Source of the DNA: Puniceicoccaceae bacterium K14
Lineage (GTDB): Bacteria; Verrucomicrobiota; Verrucomicrobiia; Opitutales; Opitutaceae
Assembly: GCA_022538095.1 (NCBI GenBank)
Contig: JAKYXN010000016.1
Span: 22,703-86,702, forward strand
Direction of reading: 5' to 3'
DNA: 64,000 bases
Below, one piece after another: positions 1 through 9,326 of the stretch (the first letter of the stretch is position 1; each line of letters opens with the position of its first letter). Below the pieces are notes generated by a model that saw only the letters and a program-made list of their open reading frames with translations, was not told the origin of the DNA and made no database searches. Position numbers and translations under genes: made by a program.

Positions 1-1110
1 AAAAAGGTTTCTCGCTCAGATGCTAATAAGGCGGACGCGGTTAAAAAGCCTTCGTACTTTGGTCCAGCGGCGAAACCGAAAGCGATCATGGCATTCACGC
101 GTCAGGTTTCTACTTTGCTAAATTCCGGGATGCCGCTTTTGCGTTGTCTTGAGGTACTCGTTTTGCAGGAACGCAATCCCGCATTTAAGTGGGTAGTGAG
201 CCAGCTAGCGCACACAATTCGTTCTGGTAATTCTTTGTCGGAAGGCATGGCGTTGTTTCCTAAGGAATTTGATCACTTGTATGTGAACCTTGTGCGAGCA
301 GGAGAAGCGGGAGGAACGTTGGGCTTGGCTCTTAAACGGCTGGCAAATTATTTAGAAAAACTGCATAAGATGAAGACGAAATTGATAGCAGCGATGGCTT
401 ATCCGGTCGTGGTTGCATCCATGTCTTTGATCATTGTTGCTGTCCTGATGGTGTTTGTTGTTCCAAAATTTGAGGACATTTTTAAAGAGCAATTACAGGG
501 CGAGCAATTGCCCCAAATTACACAGTATGTATTAGCTATTAGCTCCTTCGTAATAAACTATTGGTATTATGGGATCGGGGCGATGTTTTTACTCTTTTTA
601 TTGGGGAAATTAATTTTGAATACAAAAATTGGGCGTCGGACTGTTGATTGGTTTAAGTTAAAAACTCCAAAAATTGGTGATCTTTATACCAAAATCTATA
701 TTTCGCGATTTTCTCGTACTTTGGGGACTTTGTTAAGTAGTGGAGTTCCTATTTTGGACGGTTTGCAAATGACTAGAGATGTTTGTCACAATATTTTGGT
801 TATGCAAGCTGTGGAAAAAGTAAGAAGTCGTGTGAAGGACGGGGAGACAATATCTAAACCACTAAGTGCGACTCGAATTTTTCCCCCGATGGTTACTAGC
901 ATGATAGAGGTCGGAGAAGAAACGGGACAAGTCTCGGAAATGCTCGACCAATTGTCTGAAATTTATGAGGAAGAAGTAGAAAACTCGGTAATTGGTCTGA
1001 CGTCTGTTGTTGAACCTTTGCTTATTGTAATGCTCGCAATAGTAATTGTATTTATCTTACTAGCATTATTCCTGCCGTTCATAAAAATAATGCAAGGCTT
1101 CGCTGGATAG
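1..1110 (+). CDS. Type II secretion / type IV pilus inner-membrane protein (GspF/PilC family), 5' end cut by window
   Basis: The reading frame is open from base 1, so the gene starts before the window; the first Met inside (base 88) is internal. The visible part has the two tandem T2SSF domains of GspF/PilC proteins: FTRQ...LLNSGMPLLRCLEVL near the start and FSRTLGTLLSSGVPILDGL at about residues 205-225 counted from base 88. Long hydrophobic segments follow each domain (about residues 103-126 and 310-335). The family forms the inner-membrane platform that moves pseudopilins in type II secretion or type IV pilus assembly; which machine this serves is not visible. It is convergent with menB, only 4 bases apart. 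Confidence 0.93.
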   Translation, partial: KKVSRSDANKADAVKKPSYFGPAAKPKAIMAFTRQVSTLLNSGMPLLRCLEVLVLQERNPAFKWVVSQLAHTIRSGNSLSEGMALFPKEFDHLYVNLVRAGEAGGTLGLALKRLANYLEKLHKMKTKLIAAMAYPVVVASMSLIIVAVLMVFVVPKFEDIFKEQLQGEQLPQITQYVLAISSFVINYWYYGIGAMFLLFLLGKLILNTKIGRRTVDWFKLKTPKIGDLYTKIYISRFSRTLGTLLSSGVPILDGLQMTRDVCHNILVMQAVEKVRSRVKDGETISKPLSATRIFPPMVTSMIEVGEETGQVSEMLDQLSEIYEEEVENSVIGLTSVVEPLLIVMLAIVIVFILLALFLPFIKIMQGFAG

Positions 1111-1114
1111 AGAT

Positions 1115-2005
1115 TCAATATTGTCTCGGAAATTTCGAGAAGTCTGCTTTTCTTTTCTCAACAAATGCTGACCGCCCTTCGACGGCTTCATCGGTACCGT
1201 ATGCAAGTCGGGTCGCCTCTCCGGCAAAAATTTGCTGACCGACCATACCATCATCAGCCAAATTAAATGCGTATTTAAGCATTTTTTGCGCTGTGGGAGA
1301 TTTTTCATTTATGATGCATGCCCATTCTAATGCTTTGCTTTCCAGTTCAGCGTGAGGAACAACTTTGTTTACCATGCCCATTTCGTAAGCGTCTTGAGCA
1401 GTGTATCGCAAACCTAAGAAAAAGATTTCACGAGCTCGCTTTTGGCCAATTTGCTTCGCTAAATACGCGGATCCGTAGCCTCCGTCGAAGCTCGCGACGT
1501 CCGCATCCTTTTGTTGAAAAACTGCGTGCTCTTTTGATGCTAGAGTGAGGTCGCAAATGGCATGAAGCGAATGGCCGCCGCCTACGGCGTAGCCTGGTAC
1601 TACCGCGATGACGACTTTCGGCATGAAGCGTATTAGCCTTTGAACTTCAAGGATATGGAGTCGACCCATTTTCGCTCCAGTGGCATCCTCGGTCCCTTCG
1701 TATTTGTAGCCATCTTTTCCTCGCACTCTTTGATCGCCACCTGAGCAAAAAGCCCATCCACCATCCTTCGGTGAAGGACCATTACCGGTGAGCAAAACGA
1801 CCCCAACAGTTTCATTGGTGTGAGCGTGCTCGAGAGCGGTGTGGAGTTCGTCAACAGTCTTGGGGCGAAATGCATTGCGACACTCAGGACGATTGAATGC
1901 GATTCGAACCGTTCCACCGACAAGGGCTTCGTGATAAGTTATGTCTTCAAATTCGAAGCCTTCGACTGCTTTCCAGTCTTTTGTATTAAATATTTCGGAT
2001 ACCAT
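1115..2005 (-). CDS. menB: 1,4-dihydroxy-2-naphthoyl-CoA synthase
   Basis: MenB closes the second ring of the naphthoquinone by intramolecular Claisen condensation of o-succinylbenzoyl-CoA during menaquinone synthesis, in the cytosol. The 296-residue protein is a full-length crotonase-fold enzyme. It has the MenB-specific stretch FCSGGDQRVRGKDGY (oxyanion-hole and substrate region) and ends in FPRQY, like many MenB proteins. This implies menaquinone as a respiratory quinone. It starts with ATG and lies 31 bases downstream of the dihydroorotase-like gene on the same strand, so the two may be cotranscribed. No other men gene is in the window. Confidence 0.95.
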   Translation of the reverse strand: MVSEIFNTKDWKAVEGFEFEDITYHEALVGGTVRIAFNRPECRNAFRPKTVDELHTALEHAHTNETVGVVLLTGNGPSPKDGGWAFCSGGDQRVRGKDGYKYEGTEDATGAKMGRLHILEVQRLIRFMPKVVIAVVPGYAVGGGHSLHAICDLTLASKEHAVFQQKDADVASFDGGYGSAYLAKQIGQKRAREIFFLGLRYTAQDAYEMGMVNKVVPHAELESKALEWACIINEKSPTAQKMLKYAFNLADDGMVGQQIFAGEATRLAYGTDEAVEGRSAFVEKRKADFSKFPRQY

Positions 2006-2036
2006 TTTGTGCGAGTGTCGTTAAGGGGCTGGAGGG

Positions 2037-3464
2037 CTAGTTAAGTTTGGAAATCTTTTCACCAATTTCCCAAACGGTGCCGTTTGATACTGTAAAGAGC
2101 GTTTTCCCCCTTAAACCAGATTCACCGATGAGGGCACTGTGATAGTAGGGGTCTTCTAGTGAGGTTTTTAAACTACCTTCTTTGACAGTGTATTCGACAT
2201 TTGGATTGAAAATTGTGAGATTGGCCATCGCTCCAGATTGCATGGTGCCTACTTCGAGAGAAAATTCGAAGAATTGGGCCATGTGCTTGGCTGGATTAAT
2301 CGAAGCCAATTTGTCGATGTCGAACCAGCTGTATCCGTAATTTTCAACAAGCTCTAAATAAAACTGCAAGCTGTGCTCGATGTTCCGCGTGCCGGGGCTT
2401 CCGGGCAGGCCGTCTTTGAAGGCTTTGGCCTCGATTGGGTGAGGCGCATGATCTGTGCCGAAGAAAACAGCGTAATCTGACCTTACGAGATCTCTAGTTA
2501 GTTCGATAAGGCTTTGCTGGTCTGCTTTGGTTGGGTGGGCAGGGCGGCGGTAATTGATAAGCGCAATTTCTTTCTTTTGAGTGAGGAGCCTCTCTTGGTT
2601 CCAATAGACGTAATCCAGTCCAATCTCGGCTGGCAGTTTGTACGGCATCTCTTTCGCTGCATCTGCAATTTGTTGGAGTGCAGGTCCTGTTGATATGTGG
2701 CGGGCTAGGAGGCTGGACAGTCCGGCTTCCTTAGCGATTTCCATGGTTTCCTTTTGGCAAGCGAGCACGGTATCGCCATTAAAGTACTGGTGGTGTAATA
2801 GTCTTTGATCTGGATTTTCGCGGTCTTTGAAATCCTGAAGCGTTTCATCCGAGCGAGCTTGATCGTTGTGGTAAGACACTGCTTGTCCTCGCCAAAGCTT
2901 ATACATGTCAGCCCTCGCTTTTCCAGTGAGTCCTGAACCGCCAAATGTAGATCCAAAGTCTTTGCCTTCGTGTCCGGCTATACTTGGCGCATCTGGTTCC
3001 ATTCGCGGCCACACGACGATAGGGATGTCACCGTGCTTGCTGTAATGGGATTGAGTGAGTTTGTGACGTTTTTCGCCAACAGGTCCCCAAGGGGTGTTCC
3101 CCATTGCTCCAACAGCGGTAACACCACCGTGAAGTGCGGCTAGACAACCAGAACGTATGGAGTAGAGACCGTTTGCCTTCTTAATGTTGTTTACGACGTC
3201 TTCATAGGAACCGCTAGCATAGCCGCATTCCTCGTATTGCTCTTTGCTTGGAATGACCGCTTCGCGAAAGTGAACATGTGGATCAAACCGCCCGAGAGCG
3301 ATATGCGCATCTGTTGGGAGCTTGACGCTGTCGGACGTTTTTTGCCCTAGGGAAACGACTAGTGGTTCATTTGGCGCGCAGGCAATTTCGCCTGCCGCCA
3401 TGGTTCCATCGTCCAGATGAATGTTCTCGCAGTGAAAGGAAATCGATTTTTTAGAAACGCTCAC
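2037..3464 (-). CDS. Dihydroorotase-like amidohydrolase
   Basis: This 475-residue protein belongs to the metal-dependent amidohydrolase superfamily and looks most like dihydroorotase, the pyrimidine-pathway enzyme that reversibly cyclises carbamoyl-aspartate. Visible features are the N-terminal metal motif DPHVHFRE, a GGVTAV...GNTPWGP stretch resembling the GGFT...MPNT region of dihydroorotases, and GTDHAPH near the C-terminus. The carbamylated-lysine position could not be assigned with confidence, and several loops differ from classical PyrC, so hydantoinase-like or other cyclic-amide activity is possible. The start is GTG; an overlapping ATG at 3468 is out of frame and stops after five codons. 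Confidence 0.8.
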   Translation of the reverse strand: MSVSKKSISFHCENIHLDDGTMAAGEIACAPNEPLVVSLGQKTSDSVKLPTDAHIALGRFDPHVHFREAVIPSKEQYEECGYASGSYEDVVNNIKKANGLYSIRSGCLAALHGGVTAVGAMGNTPWGPVGEKRHKLTQSHYSKHGDIPIVVWPRMEPDAPSIAGHEGKDFGSTFGGSGLTGKARADMYKLWRGQAVSYHNDQARSDETLQDFKDRENPDQRLLHHQYFNGDTVLACQKETMEIAKEAGLSSLLARHISTGPALQQIADAAKEMPYKLPAEIGLDYVYWNQERLLTQKKEIALINYRRPAHPTKADQQSLIELTRDLVRSDYAVFFGTDHAPHPIEAKAFKDGLPGSPGTRNIEHSLQFYLELVENYGYSWFDIDKLASINPAKHMAQFFEFSLEVGTMQSGAMANLTIFNPNVEYTVKEGSLKTSLEDPYYHSALIGESGLRGKTLFTVSNGTVWEIGEKISKLN

Positions 3465-3557
3465 TCATGAGATCCAATGACGATTCACCACTTGAGCAAG
3501 CGCTAATGGGATTTTTGATTTAGCGATTTGACCTGAGGCCTCAGATTTACTGTTCGT

Positions 3558-4856
3558 TCAGGTCTTGTCCTCGTTTTGGTCATCCTCTTTTGGAGCCATT
3601 TCGAGAGCGACTTTTTCACACTCGTTCAGCACTCTCATAACGTTACCACCCCAAAACTTCTTCATATCGTCAGCCGAGTAGCCACGACGAAGCATCTCGA
3701 TCGTAATATTCATCATTTCTCCTACATCATTCGCGCCTTTGACACCTCCTCCGCCATCAAAGTCTCCACTAATACCGATATGATCGATTCCCATCACATC
3801 CACCATATGGTCGATGTGATCGACTGCGGCTTCCAGTGTGGTCAATTGTTTGGGGTGATTCTTTTCGATTGCAATCCGCTCTTCGACTGATTGCAGTTTT
3901 TCGCCATCGGTAAGTTCTTTGCCATTACGATAATTTTCAAACCAAGCCTTGAAAGCCTTAGATCGCTCTTCGTTGGGTTCGGTTTTCATCATATAGCTAC
4001 TAAAGAGATTCATTTGCACTACGCCTCCTCTGGCTGCGATTTCTTTCAACAAAGAATCGTTCAAACTTCGTGGGTGAGGGTGACAGCTATGGCATCCACT
4101 GTGAGAAGCGATCACCGGGGCTTTTGAATATTTTAGGATATCCCAGGTCGTTTTATCTGAAGAATGCGAAATGTCGATCATCATGCCCAAGCGATTGCAT
4201 TCGTCGATTGCGGCCTTGCCTAGATCTGAAAGGCCCATGTGAAGATTGCCTTTCGAGTCCGTTGAAGAGTCTGCTAAATCGTTATTTTTGCTATGAGTTA
4301 CGCCAAAGTAGCGGACTCCCATATCATAGTAAGTCTTTAGCAAATCCAAATTTCTGCCGATCGTGTACCCATTTTCTATACCCATGAATACCGTGATTTT
4401 GCCTTCTTTTCTGAGTGCTTCGGCCTCGGCTTCAGTCGTTGCCAAGCCGCTCTCATCGGAATTTTTGGCAACCGTATCGAGAATTAGCTGGGTGATTTTT
4501 TTCCCTTCGCTAATTGCGTGCTTTCTTCCTTCGTAAGTCAGTTCCCCTTGAGGAACGTAAACAACAAAAAATCCCCCATCTAAGCCGCCTTTTCGAAGCC
4601 TTGGAAAGTCAACTTGGCTAGCGTGACCGTACCAAGAGTGTTCTTTGGATATATCAAAGCCAGGTCGTCTCAACACTATGGGTACGTCCATGTGCGTGTC
4701 GATTGTTAGGGAATTGTCGTGGATTTTCCAAGCAAGTTCTTTTAGAGCGACTTCGGTGCAGTCCGTCCGCGGTGTCTTTGGATGTGGGTCGGCAAAAGTA
4801 ACGTTTATGCTCGCGAAAACGAAGCCCGCTAGTAGCGTTTTAGAAAGAGAGTTCAT
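3558..4856 (-). CDS. Exported membrane-dipeptidase family protein (peptidase M19)
   Basis: The 432-residue protein starts with a signal peptide (hydrophobic residues 8-22, ending near TFADPH). The M19 (renal dipeptidase) zinc ligands are recognisable: TIDTHMDVP (His-x-Asp), GIENG (bridging Glu), DISHSS and ASHSGCH (His ligands), and GISGDFDGGGG. The family hydrolyses dipeptides such as Cys-Gly and some D-containing dipeptides, here most likely in the periplasm. It lies 12 bases downstream of gamma-glutamyltransferase on the same strand. In glutathione turnover the two activities act in sequence, so the pair probably handles gamma-glutamyl peptides or peptidoglycan-like peptides. The C-terminal tail is highly charged. 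Confidence 0.92.
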   Translation of the reverse strand: MNSLSKTLLAGFVFASINVTFADPHPKTPRTDCTEVALKELAWKIHDNSLTIDTHMDVPIVLRRPGFDISKEHSWYGHASQVDFPRLRKGGLDGGFFVVYVPQGELTYEGRKHAISEGKKITQLILDTVAKNSDESGLATTEAEAEALRKEGKITVFMGIENGYTIGRNLDLLKTYYDMGVRYFGVTHSKNNDLADSSTDSKGNLHMGLSDLGKAAIDECNRLGMMIDISHSSDKTTWDILKYSKAPVIASHSGCHSCHPHPRSLNDSLLKEIAARGGVVQMNLFSSYMMKTEPNEERSKAFKAWFENYRNGKELTDGEKLQSVEERIAIEKNHPKQLTTLEAAVDHIDHMVDVMGIDHIGISGDFDGGGGVKGANDVGEMMNITIEMLRRGYSADDMKKFWGGNVMRVLNECEKVALEMAPKEDDQNEDKT

Positions 4857-4868
4857 CTAATTATATAT

Positions 4869-6599
4869 CTAGTATCCTTCTGCTAGGCCGCTAGGAAGCC
4901 TTGGGTCGCTTGCACCGTAAAAGAAGCCGTCCTCGAACATTGCCGCATTTGTGTATCCTGTGGCGAAACCGGCTTTAAGTTCGTAACCCATGGATTCGAG
5001 AATAGACTTCGTATCCGTGTTGATCGTTTTTTCGATGCGAAGTTGATCTGGGAGCCATTGGTGGTGCACTCGCGGTGCGGCGACGGCTTCGGATACGTTC
5101 ATATCGAATTCGAGAACATTGAGAACGACTTGAAGCACTGCTGTGATTATCCGGCTTCCTCCGCGTCCACCGCAAAGTAGGTACGGGGCGCCTTCTTTGA
5201 ACACTATTGTGGGTGTCATTGAGCTTAGCATACGTTTTTCAGATTCGATTGAATTGAATTCTCCGCCAATAAGACCATAGGCATTTGGTACATTTGGCTT
5301 AGCGGAAAAATCGTCCATCTCGTTGTTCAGAAAAAATCCAGCTCCAGGTACTAATATTTTGGATCCGAAAGAAAAATTAATTGTGTAGGTGTTGGCTACA
5401 GCATTGCCAAACTTGTCGATTACATTGTAGTGTGTTGTATCCGGGCCTTCAATTGGCGGCGTCCCTGGCATGATTGACTCACTGTCCGTGGCGGCATCCA
5501 TGTTCATTTTATCCCGGAGCGAATCTGCATATTCTTTTGATACTAACCAATCGACTGGGACTGGATTGAAGTCGCTATCTCCTAAATGCTTTGAGCGATC
5601 CGCGTATGCGTACTTCATTGTTTCAGCCATTAGGTGAATCGCCTTCGCACTGTTGTGTCCATATTCTGAAAGGTCTAGGGGCTCTAGCATATTCAGCATT
5701 TGAACAATGTGTACGCCGCCTGAACTAGGAGGAGGCATTGAAGCAATTTGGTACCCATTGAAATCACCTGTCACTGGTTCTCGGAGGGCGGGACGATAAA
5801 GGGCTAGATCTTTTTGGGTGATCAGGCCACCATTGGTTTCCATGTCCCTGGCAATAAGTTTTGCAATTGATCCTTTGTAGAATGCATCAGAGCCTTTGCT
5901 TGCAATCGCTTTTAGTGTTTTTGCCAGATCTGGGAGTTTCAAAATTTCTCCTGGATAATAAGGGCGACCGTCTTTGTGATAGTAGATCGAATACGCTTCA
6001 GGAGATAATTTTTGGATATTCTCTTTTCCTCTTTTTAGAGAAGTGTAGAGGTCGTAGTCGACCGGAAATCCATTCTCAGCTAGGTTGATCGAAGGTTGGA
6101 TAACTTCAGCAAGCGTTAAGGTTCCAAATTTTTCTAAGGCCATCGCGAGTCCTGCGACGGTGCCCGGAACACCTGCTCCCATTCGGCTGTATCTCGATTT
6201 GTTGGGGTCTACATTGCCTTCTTCGTCCAAGTACATATCCCGCGTGGCTCCTAGGGGCGCTTTTTCACGGTAATCGATGGCGATCGTCGTATCCGTCTCT
6301 GCATGATGTACCAACATGAAGCCACCACCGCCCAAGTTTCCCGCTTGTGGAGTGGTAACTGCCATGGCAAAGCCGACTGCGACGGCTGCATCTATTGCAT
6401 TGCCGCCAGCTTTTAAAATATCCAAACCAATCTTGGTAGATAATTCGTCTCGGCTGGAAACGATGCCAGACCTTCCTACGACAGGATGAGAGCTATCGCC
6501 ACTTCCATATATGGGCGGTTCTTGAGCAATTTGCGATAGAAGCGATGGGTTACTTGCTAGTAAGCAAAAAATAGAGACAATGCCAATTTGCTTTTTCAT
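4869..6599 (-). CDS. ggt: Gamma-glutamyltransferase, exported
   Basis: GGT transfers or hydrolyses the gamma-glutamyl group of glutathione and related compounds in the periplasm. The 576-residue precursor has a signal peptide (residues 1-22). It self-cleaves before the catalytic threonine, here Thr388 of GPDTTHY, which would start the small subunit. Other conserved stretches are GGNAIDAAVA, LNNEMDDFS, LSSMTPTIV, GGRGGSRII (usually GSPGGSRI) and the terminal YGASDPR. Length is normal for the family. It is followed closely by the M19 dipeptidase, giving a compact peptide-processing pair next to the aminotransferase/TonB block. Confidence 0.96.
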   Translation of the reverse strand: MKKQIGIVSIFCLLASNPSLLSQIAQEPPIYGSGDSSHPVVGRSGIVSSRDELSTKIGLDILKAGGNAIDAAVAVGFAMAVTTPQAGNLGGGGFMLVHHAETDTTIAIDYREKAPLGATRDMYLDEEGNVDPNKSRYSRMGAGVPGTVAGLAMALEKFGTLTLAEVIQPSINLAENGFPVDYDLYTSLKRGKENIQKLSPEAYSIYYHKDGRPYYPGEILKLPDLAKTLKAIASKGSDAFYKGSIAKLIARDMETNGGLITQKDLALYRPALREPVTGDFNGYQIASMPPPSSGGVHIVQMLNMLEPLDLSEYGHNSAKAIHLMAETMKYAYADRSKHLGDSDFNPVPVDWLVSKEYADSLRDKMNMDAATDSESIMPGTPPIEGPDTTHYNVIDKFGNAVANTYTINFSFGSKILVPGAGFFLNNEMDDFSAKPNVPNAYGLIGGEFNSIESEKRMLSSMTPTIVFKEGAPYLLCGGRGGSRIITAVLQVVLNVLEFDMNVSEAVAAPRVHHQWLPDQLRIEKTINTDTKSILESMGYELKAGFATGYTNAAMFEDGFFYGASDPRLPSGLAEGY

Positions 6600-6612
6600 G
6601 ATACAAATAGAG

Positions 6613-6663
6613 AACGCGTCACTGATGTGAATTGATGATATTATGGATTTTTCTAGACGCGTT
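6613..6663. repeat. Inverted repeat upstream of ggt
   Basis: An 8-base perfect inverted repeat (AACGCGTC at 6613-6620 and GACGCGTT at 6656-6663) lies 14-64 bases upstream of the ggt start codon. The 35-base spacer makes a simple terminator unlikely; it could be a regulator site or chance. Nothing else recognisable is seen in the 138-base gap. Confidence 0.3.
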
Positions 6664-6737
6664 AAGTTCAGAAAAATCTAACTACTCTCCGCTCAAATTA
6701 CAGAGCTAAGGTTAACGTTTTGGAAAAATGCAAAAAC

Positions 6738-7871
6738 TTATCCTTTGACCATTAGTTGGGACAGGGTGTCTAGGAAAAGGTCCATTTGCGTTTGAGTCCC
6801 AATGCTTACTCGTGCCCATGCTTGATATTTTCCAGGGATTACGCCCGACTCTCGAGACCCACTTATTAGAATTCCTTTTTCCTTCATTGAATCGCGGAGT
6901 TCTTGTTGATCAATCCCCGTTTTGAAGTAAATAAATGCTCCTTGAGGTTTCGCATATGTTATGCCCATTGCATCAAATTTATCACATACGTATGCTCTAG
7001 TTTTTTGATAGGCTTCTACATTATAAATCATGTGATCCATATCTTTGACGGCTTCTTGAGCTGCAATCGCTGCTATGAAGCTAGGAGGCCCCATGTAATA
7101 TGGCTTGATCGTATCTATAATTTTAGGACTTGCCACTGCGTATCCTACGCGGAATCCGGCTAGACCGTAGGCTTTGGAGAACGTTCTAGTTACGATAACG
7201 TTGTCCAAGCTTTTTGCCATTGGAGCTATTGTAAGCATCCCAAAATTCTTGTCGGTCAATTCGAGGTAAGCCTCATCAACGAAGACGAGTATGTCTTTAG
7301 GGACGGACAATATGAATTTTTTCAATTCGATTGGATCCGCTAATACGCCTGTTGGGTTGTTCGGGTTGCAAATATAGACGATCACGGTGTTTTCGTCTAT
7401 GGCATCGCTCATGGCTTCAAAGTCATACCCCATATCCTCCGACAGGCTAGCGTACTTAATTTGCCCGCCCATTTCATCATACTTGCGAATGAGCTGGGTA
7501 TAGCCCATTTCGGTTGTTACAACGTTCTTTTCAGGATCAGCATAGGCGATCGCTGTCATCATTAATAGAGGCCCAGAGCCTGCAGTCGTAAGTATGTGAT
7601 CACTGGGTACTCCTTCTTTTTCAGCGAGCAATTCGACTAGATCAGCAACGTCGTTTCGGTTGTAGTAGCTTCCTCCATCGAGTGCTTCAACTATTGCAGC
7701 CTGAGCTTTGGGAGAGTAGCCGAATGCGTTTTCATTACTGCTAAGCCGAATCAGACTATCTTTTAGCGTAGGAGCTGGTTCTGCTGAAAGTGAAAAGGAG
7801 AGAGCGATCCCTCCTAGGACGCTCATTAACCCGGAGCGCATCGATTTTTGATAGATTGAGATTTTGGACAT
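6738..7871 (-). CDS. Exported HisC-like PLP aminotransferase (AT1)
   Basis: The protein is a fold-type I PLP enzyme resembling histidinol-phosphate aminotransferase: SSNENAFGYS at the N-terminus of the mature part, NPNNPTG (170-176), VDEAY (198-202), and Schiff-base Lys233 in TRTFSKAYGLAG. Unlike cytosolic HisC it begins with a Sec-type signal peptide (hydrophobic residues 14-30, cleavage near LSA-EP), so it should act in the periplasm. The 377-residue length fits HisC plus a leader. It lies 84 bases after the TonB cassette on the same strand, separated by a hairpin. Its start has the AAAAAG-ATG-TCC context shared with TBDR1, AT3 and the amine oxidase. The substrate cannot be deduced; it is one of three exported paralogues in the window. 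Confidence 0.88.
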   Translation of the reverse strand: MSKISIYQKSMRSGLMSVLGGIALSFSLSAEPAPTLKDSLIRLSSNENAFGYSPKAQAAIVEALDGGSYYNRNDVADLVELLAEKEGVPSDHILTTAGSGPLLMMTAIAYADPEKNVVTTEMGYTQLIRKYDEMGGQIKYASLSEDMGYDFEAMSDAIDENTVIVYICNPNNPTGVLADPIELKKFILSVPKDILVFVDEAYLELTDKNFGMLTIAPMAKSLDNVIVTRTFSKAYGLAGFRVGYAVASPKIIDTIKPYYMGPPSFIAAIAAQEAVKDMDHMIYNVEAYQKTRAYVCDKFDAMGITYAKPQGAFIYFKTGIDQQELRDSMKEKGILISGSRESGVIPGKYQAWARVSIGTQTQMDLFLDTLSQLMVKG

Positions 7872-7897
7872 CTTTTTGTTATTTTGCTCAAATTGCG

Positions 7898-7926
7898 AAG
7901 TGGCTCACTAAATAGGCGAGCCACTT
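7898..7926 (-). terminator. Hairpin after the TonB cassette
   Basis: A perfect 9-bp stem (AAGTGGCTC at 7898-7906, GAGCCACTT at 7918-7926) with an 11-base loop lies 30 bases past the stop of the TPR gene. No strong T-run follows on the minus strand, so it may be a weak terminator or an mRNA-processing stem that separates the TonB cassette from AT1. Confidence 0.5.
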
Positions 7927-7955
7927 GGTGCAAGGAGAGAGGTGATAGAGGAAAT

Positions 7956-9326
7956 TTAAAGGGTTCGCTGAGCGGCGCTCTCGACTTTAACTAAATAGTC
8001 TGCCACGTAGTCTTGGAATTTGATGCCTTGGGCTTGCCTTAAATACGTCGCTGCGTCCTGGTATTCACGTTCCTTAACTTTTATCTGTGCCATTTTTAGT
8101 AATGCGCCGTGCTCGAATTCTGATATCTTGGCCGCATTTTCGGCATAGAAAAACGCTTTGGATAATTCGCCTTCTCTTACGAAATAGTCGCTAAGAAGCA
8201 TTAAAGCTCGACCATTCATTGGATCCTTATCCACAACTTGCTCGAGTATTTCCGCGGCCTCTTTGTTTTCATCGAGGCCAAGCGCGACTTGGGCTTCCAG
8301 ATTTAGAACATCCAGTTCCTCTTCTTCAGAAAATTCAGAACTGTATGCCGCTTTAAGTTTTCCGACAAATTCTTTGCATTCATCGAAGTTACCTAAGTTA
8401 GAGAGCGAAGTTGCTATTTTGATGGCTTTTGAGATATCAATCCCTTTGTCGAGGGACATGCTGTAGATTCTCAAAGCTTGCTCTGGCATTTCCATGTTTA
8501 TGTAAATGTCCCCAAGCAGTGATAGGCTACTCGAGTTCGACGCGTCCATTTCGCTTATGATTTCCAAATTTGCAGCAGCGAGATCTAGTTGATCCGTATT
8601 GAGAAATTGGTTAGCTTGTAATTGCCACAGCTCTGCATTGTTAGGAGCATCTTTTAGCATTTCGTATAATAAGGCAATCGCCTCGTTGCTTTCTCCCAAT
8701 GAGATGAGGCAGTTGAGTTTGCCCATCTTCCAGTCCTTGTTCTTTACATCGAGCATGATCGCTTGACGATAGGCATCTAAGGAACTGGCATATGAATCTT
8801 CATTCATGTAGCAATAACCAATTAAACCGTACAAATTTCCATCGCCTGGCTTTATGGCTAGGGCTTTTAAAAGATGCGGTAAAGCTTCTTCAAATTTGCT
8901 AGAATTGACATATGAACGGCCCAAATTGAGGTAAGCTCTATAATAGTTTGGGAACTTTTTTATGGCCGTCTCATAATACTGAATAGCCGTTTCCATTTCA
9001 CCTGTTTGATAGTGAAGATTGGCGTAGATAAAATCGAAAGCTGCGTTCGTCTGCTCTGTTATATAGCCATCCAAGCGGGAAATAGCTGCTTCGGTTTGAT
9101 CGTTGTTCAACATCGGTATCATTTCATCGAAGACCTTTTTCTCTTCGCTCGTTATACTTGGGTTGACTTCTGTATCTATGTTATAGCTGCCGCGGAATCG
9201 CTCTTGGAATTCAGGGTTGCTCCAATCGTTTGAGCTCAATGGGAAAGTGGCCCCTAGAGCAATGGGGGCGACGCATACGCAAATTGCCGCAGTTAGCTTC
9301 TTTAAGATGTATAATCTATTGTTCAT
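7956..9326 (-). CDS. Periplasmic TPR protein of a TonB2-type system
   Basis: The 456-residue protein has a signal peptide (about residues 1-25, ending near ALGA) followed by multiple tetratricopeptide repeats (for example AIQYYETAIKKFPNYYRAYL and EALPHLLKALAIKPGDGNLY), covering roughly residues 100-440. It is the last gene of the TonB cassette; its ATG overlaps the tonB stop (TAATG), suggesting translational coupling. TPR proteins occupy the same place after tonB2 in Vibrio and Shewanella TonB2 loci, where they support energy transduction to outer-membrane receptors. No enzymatic motif is seen. Confidence 0.88.
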   Translation of the reverse strand: MNNRLYILKKLTAAICVCVAPIALGATFPLSSNDWSNPEFQERFRGSYNIDTEVNPSITSEEKKVFDEMIPMLNNDQTEAAISRLDGYITEQTNAAFDFIYANLHYQTGEMETAIQYYETAIKKFPNYYRAYLNLGRSYVNSSKFEEALPHLLKALAIKPGDGNLYGLIGYCYMNEDSYASSLDAYRQAIMLDVKNKDWKMGKLNCLISLGESNEAIALLYEMLKDAPNNAELWQLQANQFLNTDQLDLAAANLEIISEMDASNSSSLSLLGDIYINMEMPEQALRIYSMSLDKGIDISKAIKIATSLSNLGNFDECKEFVGKLKAAYSSEFSEEEELDVLNLEAQVALGLDENKEAAEILEQVVDKDPMNGRALMLLSDYFVREGELSKAFFYAENAAKISEFEHGALLKMAQIKVKEREYQDAATYLRQAQGIKFQDYVADYLVKVESAAQRTL

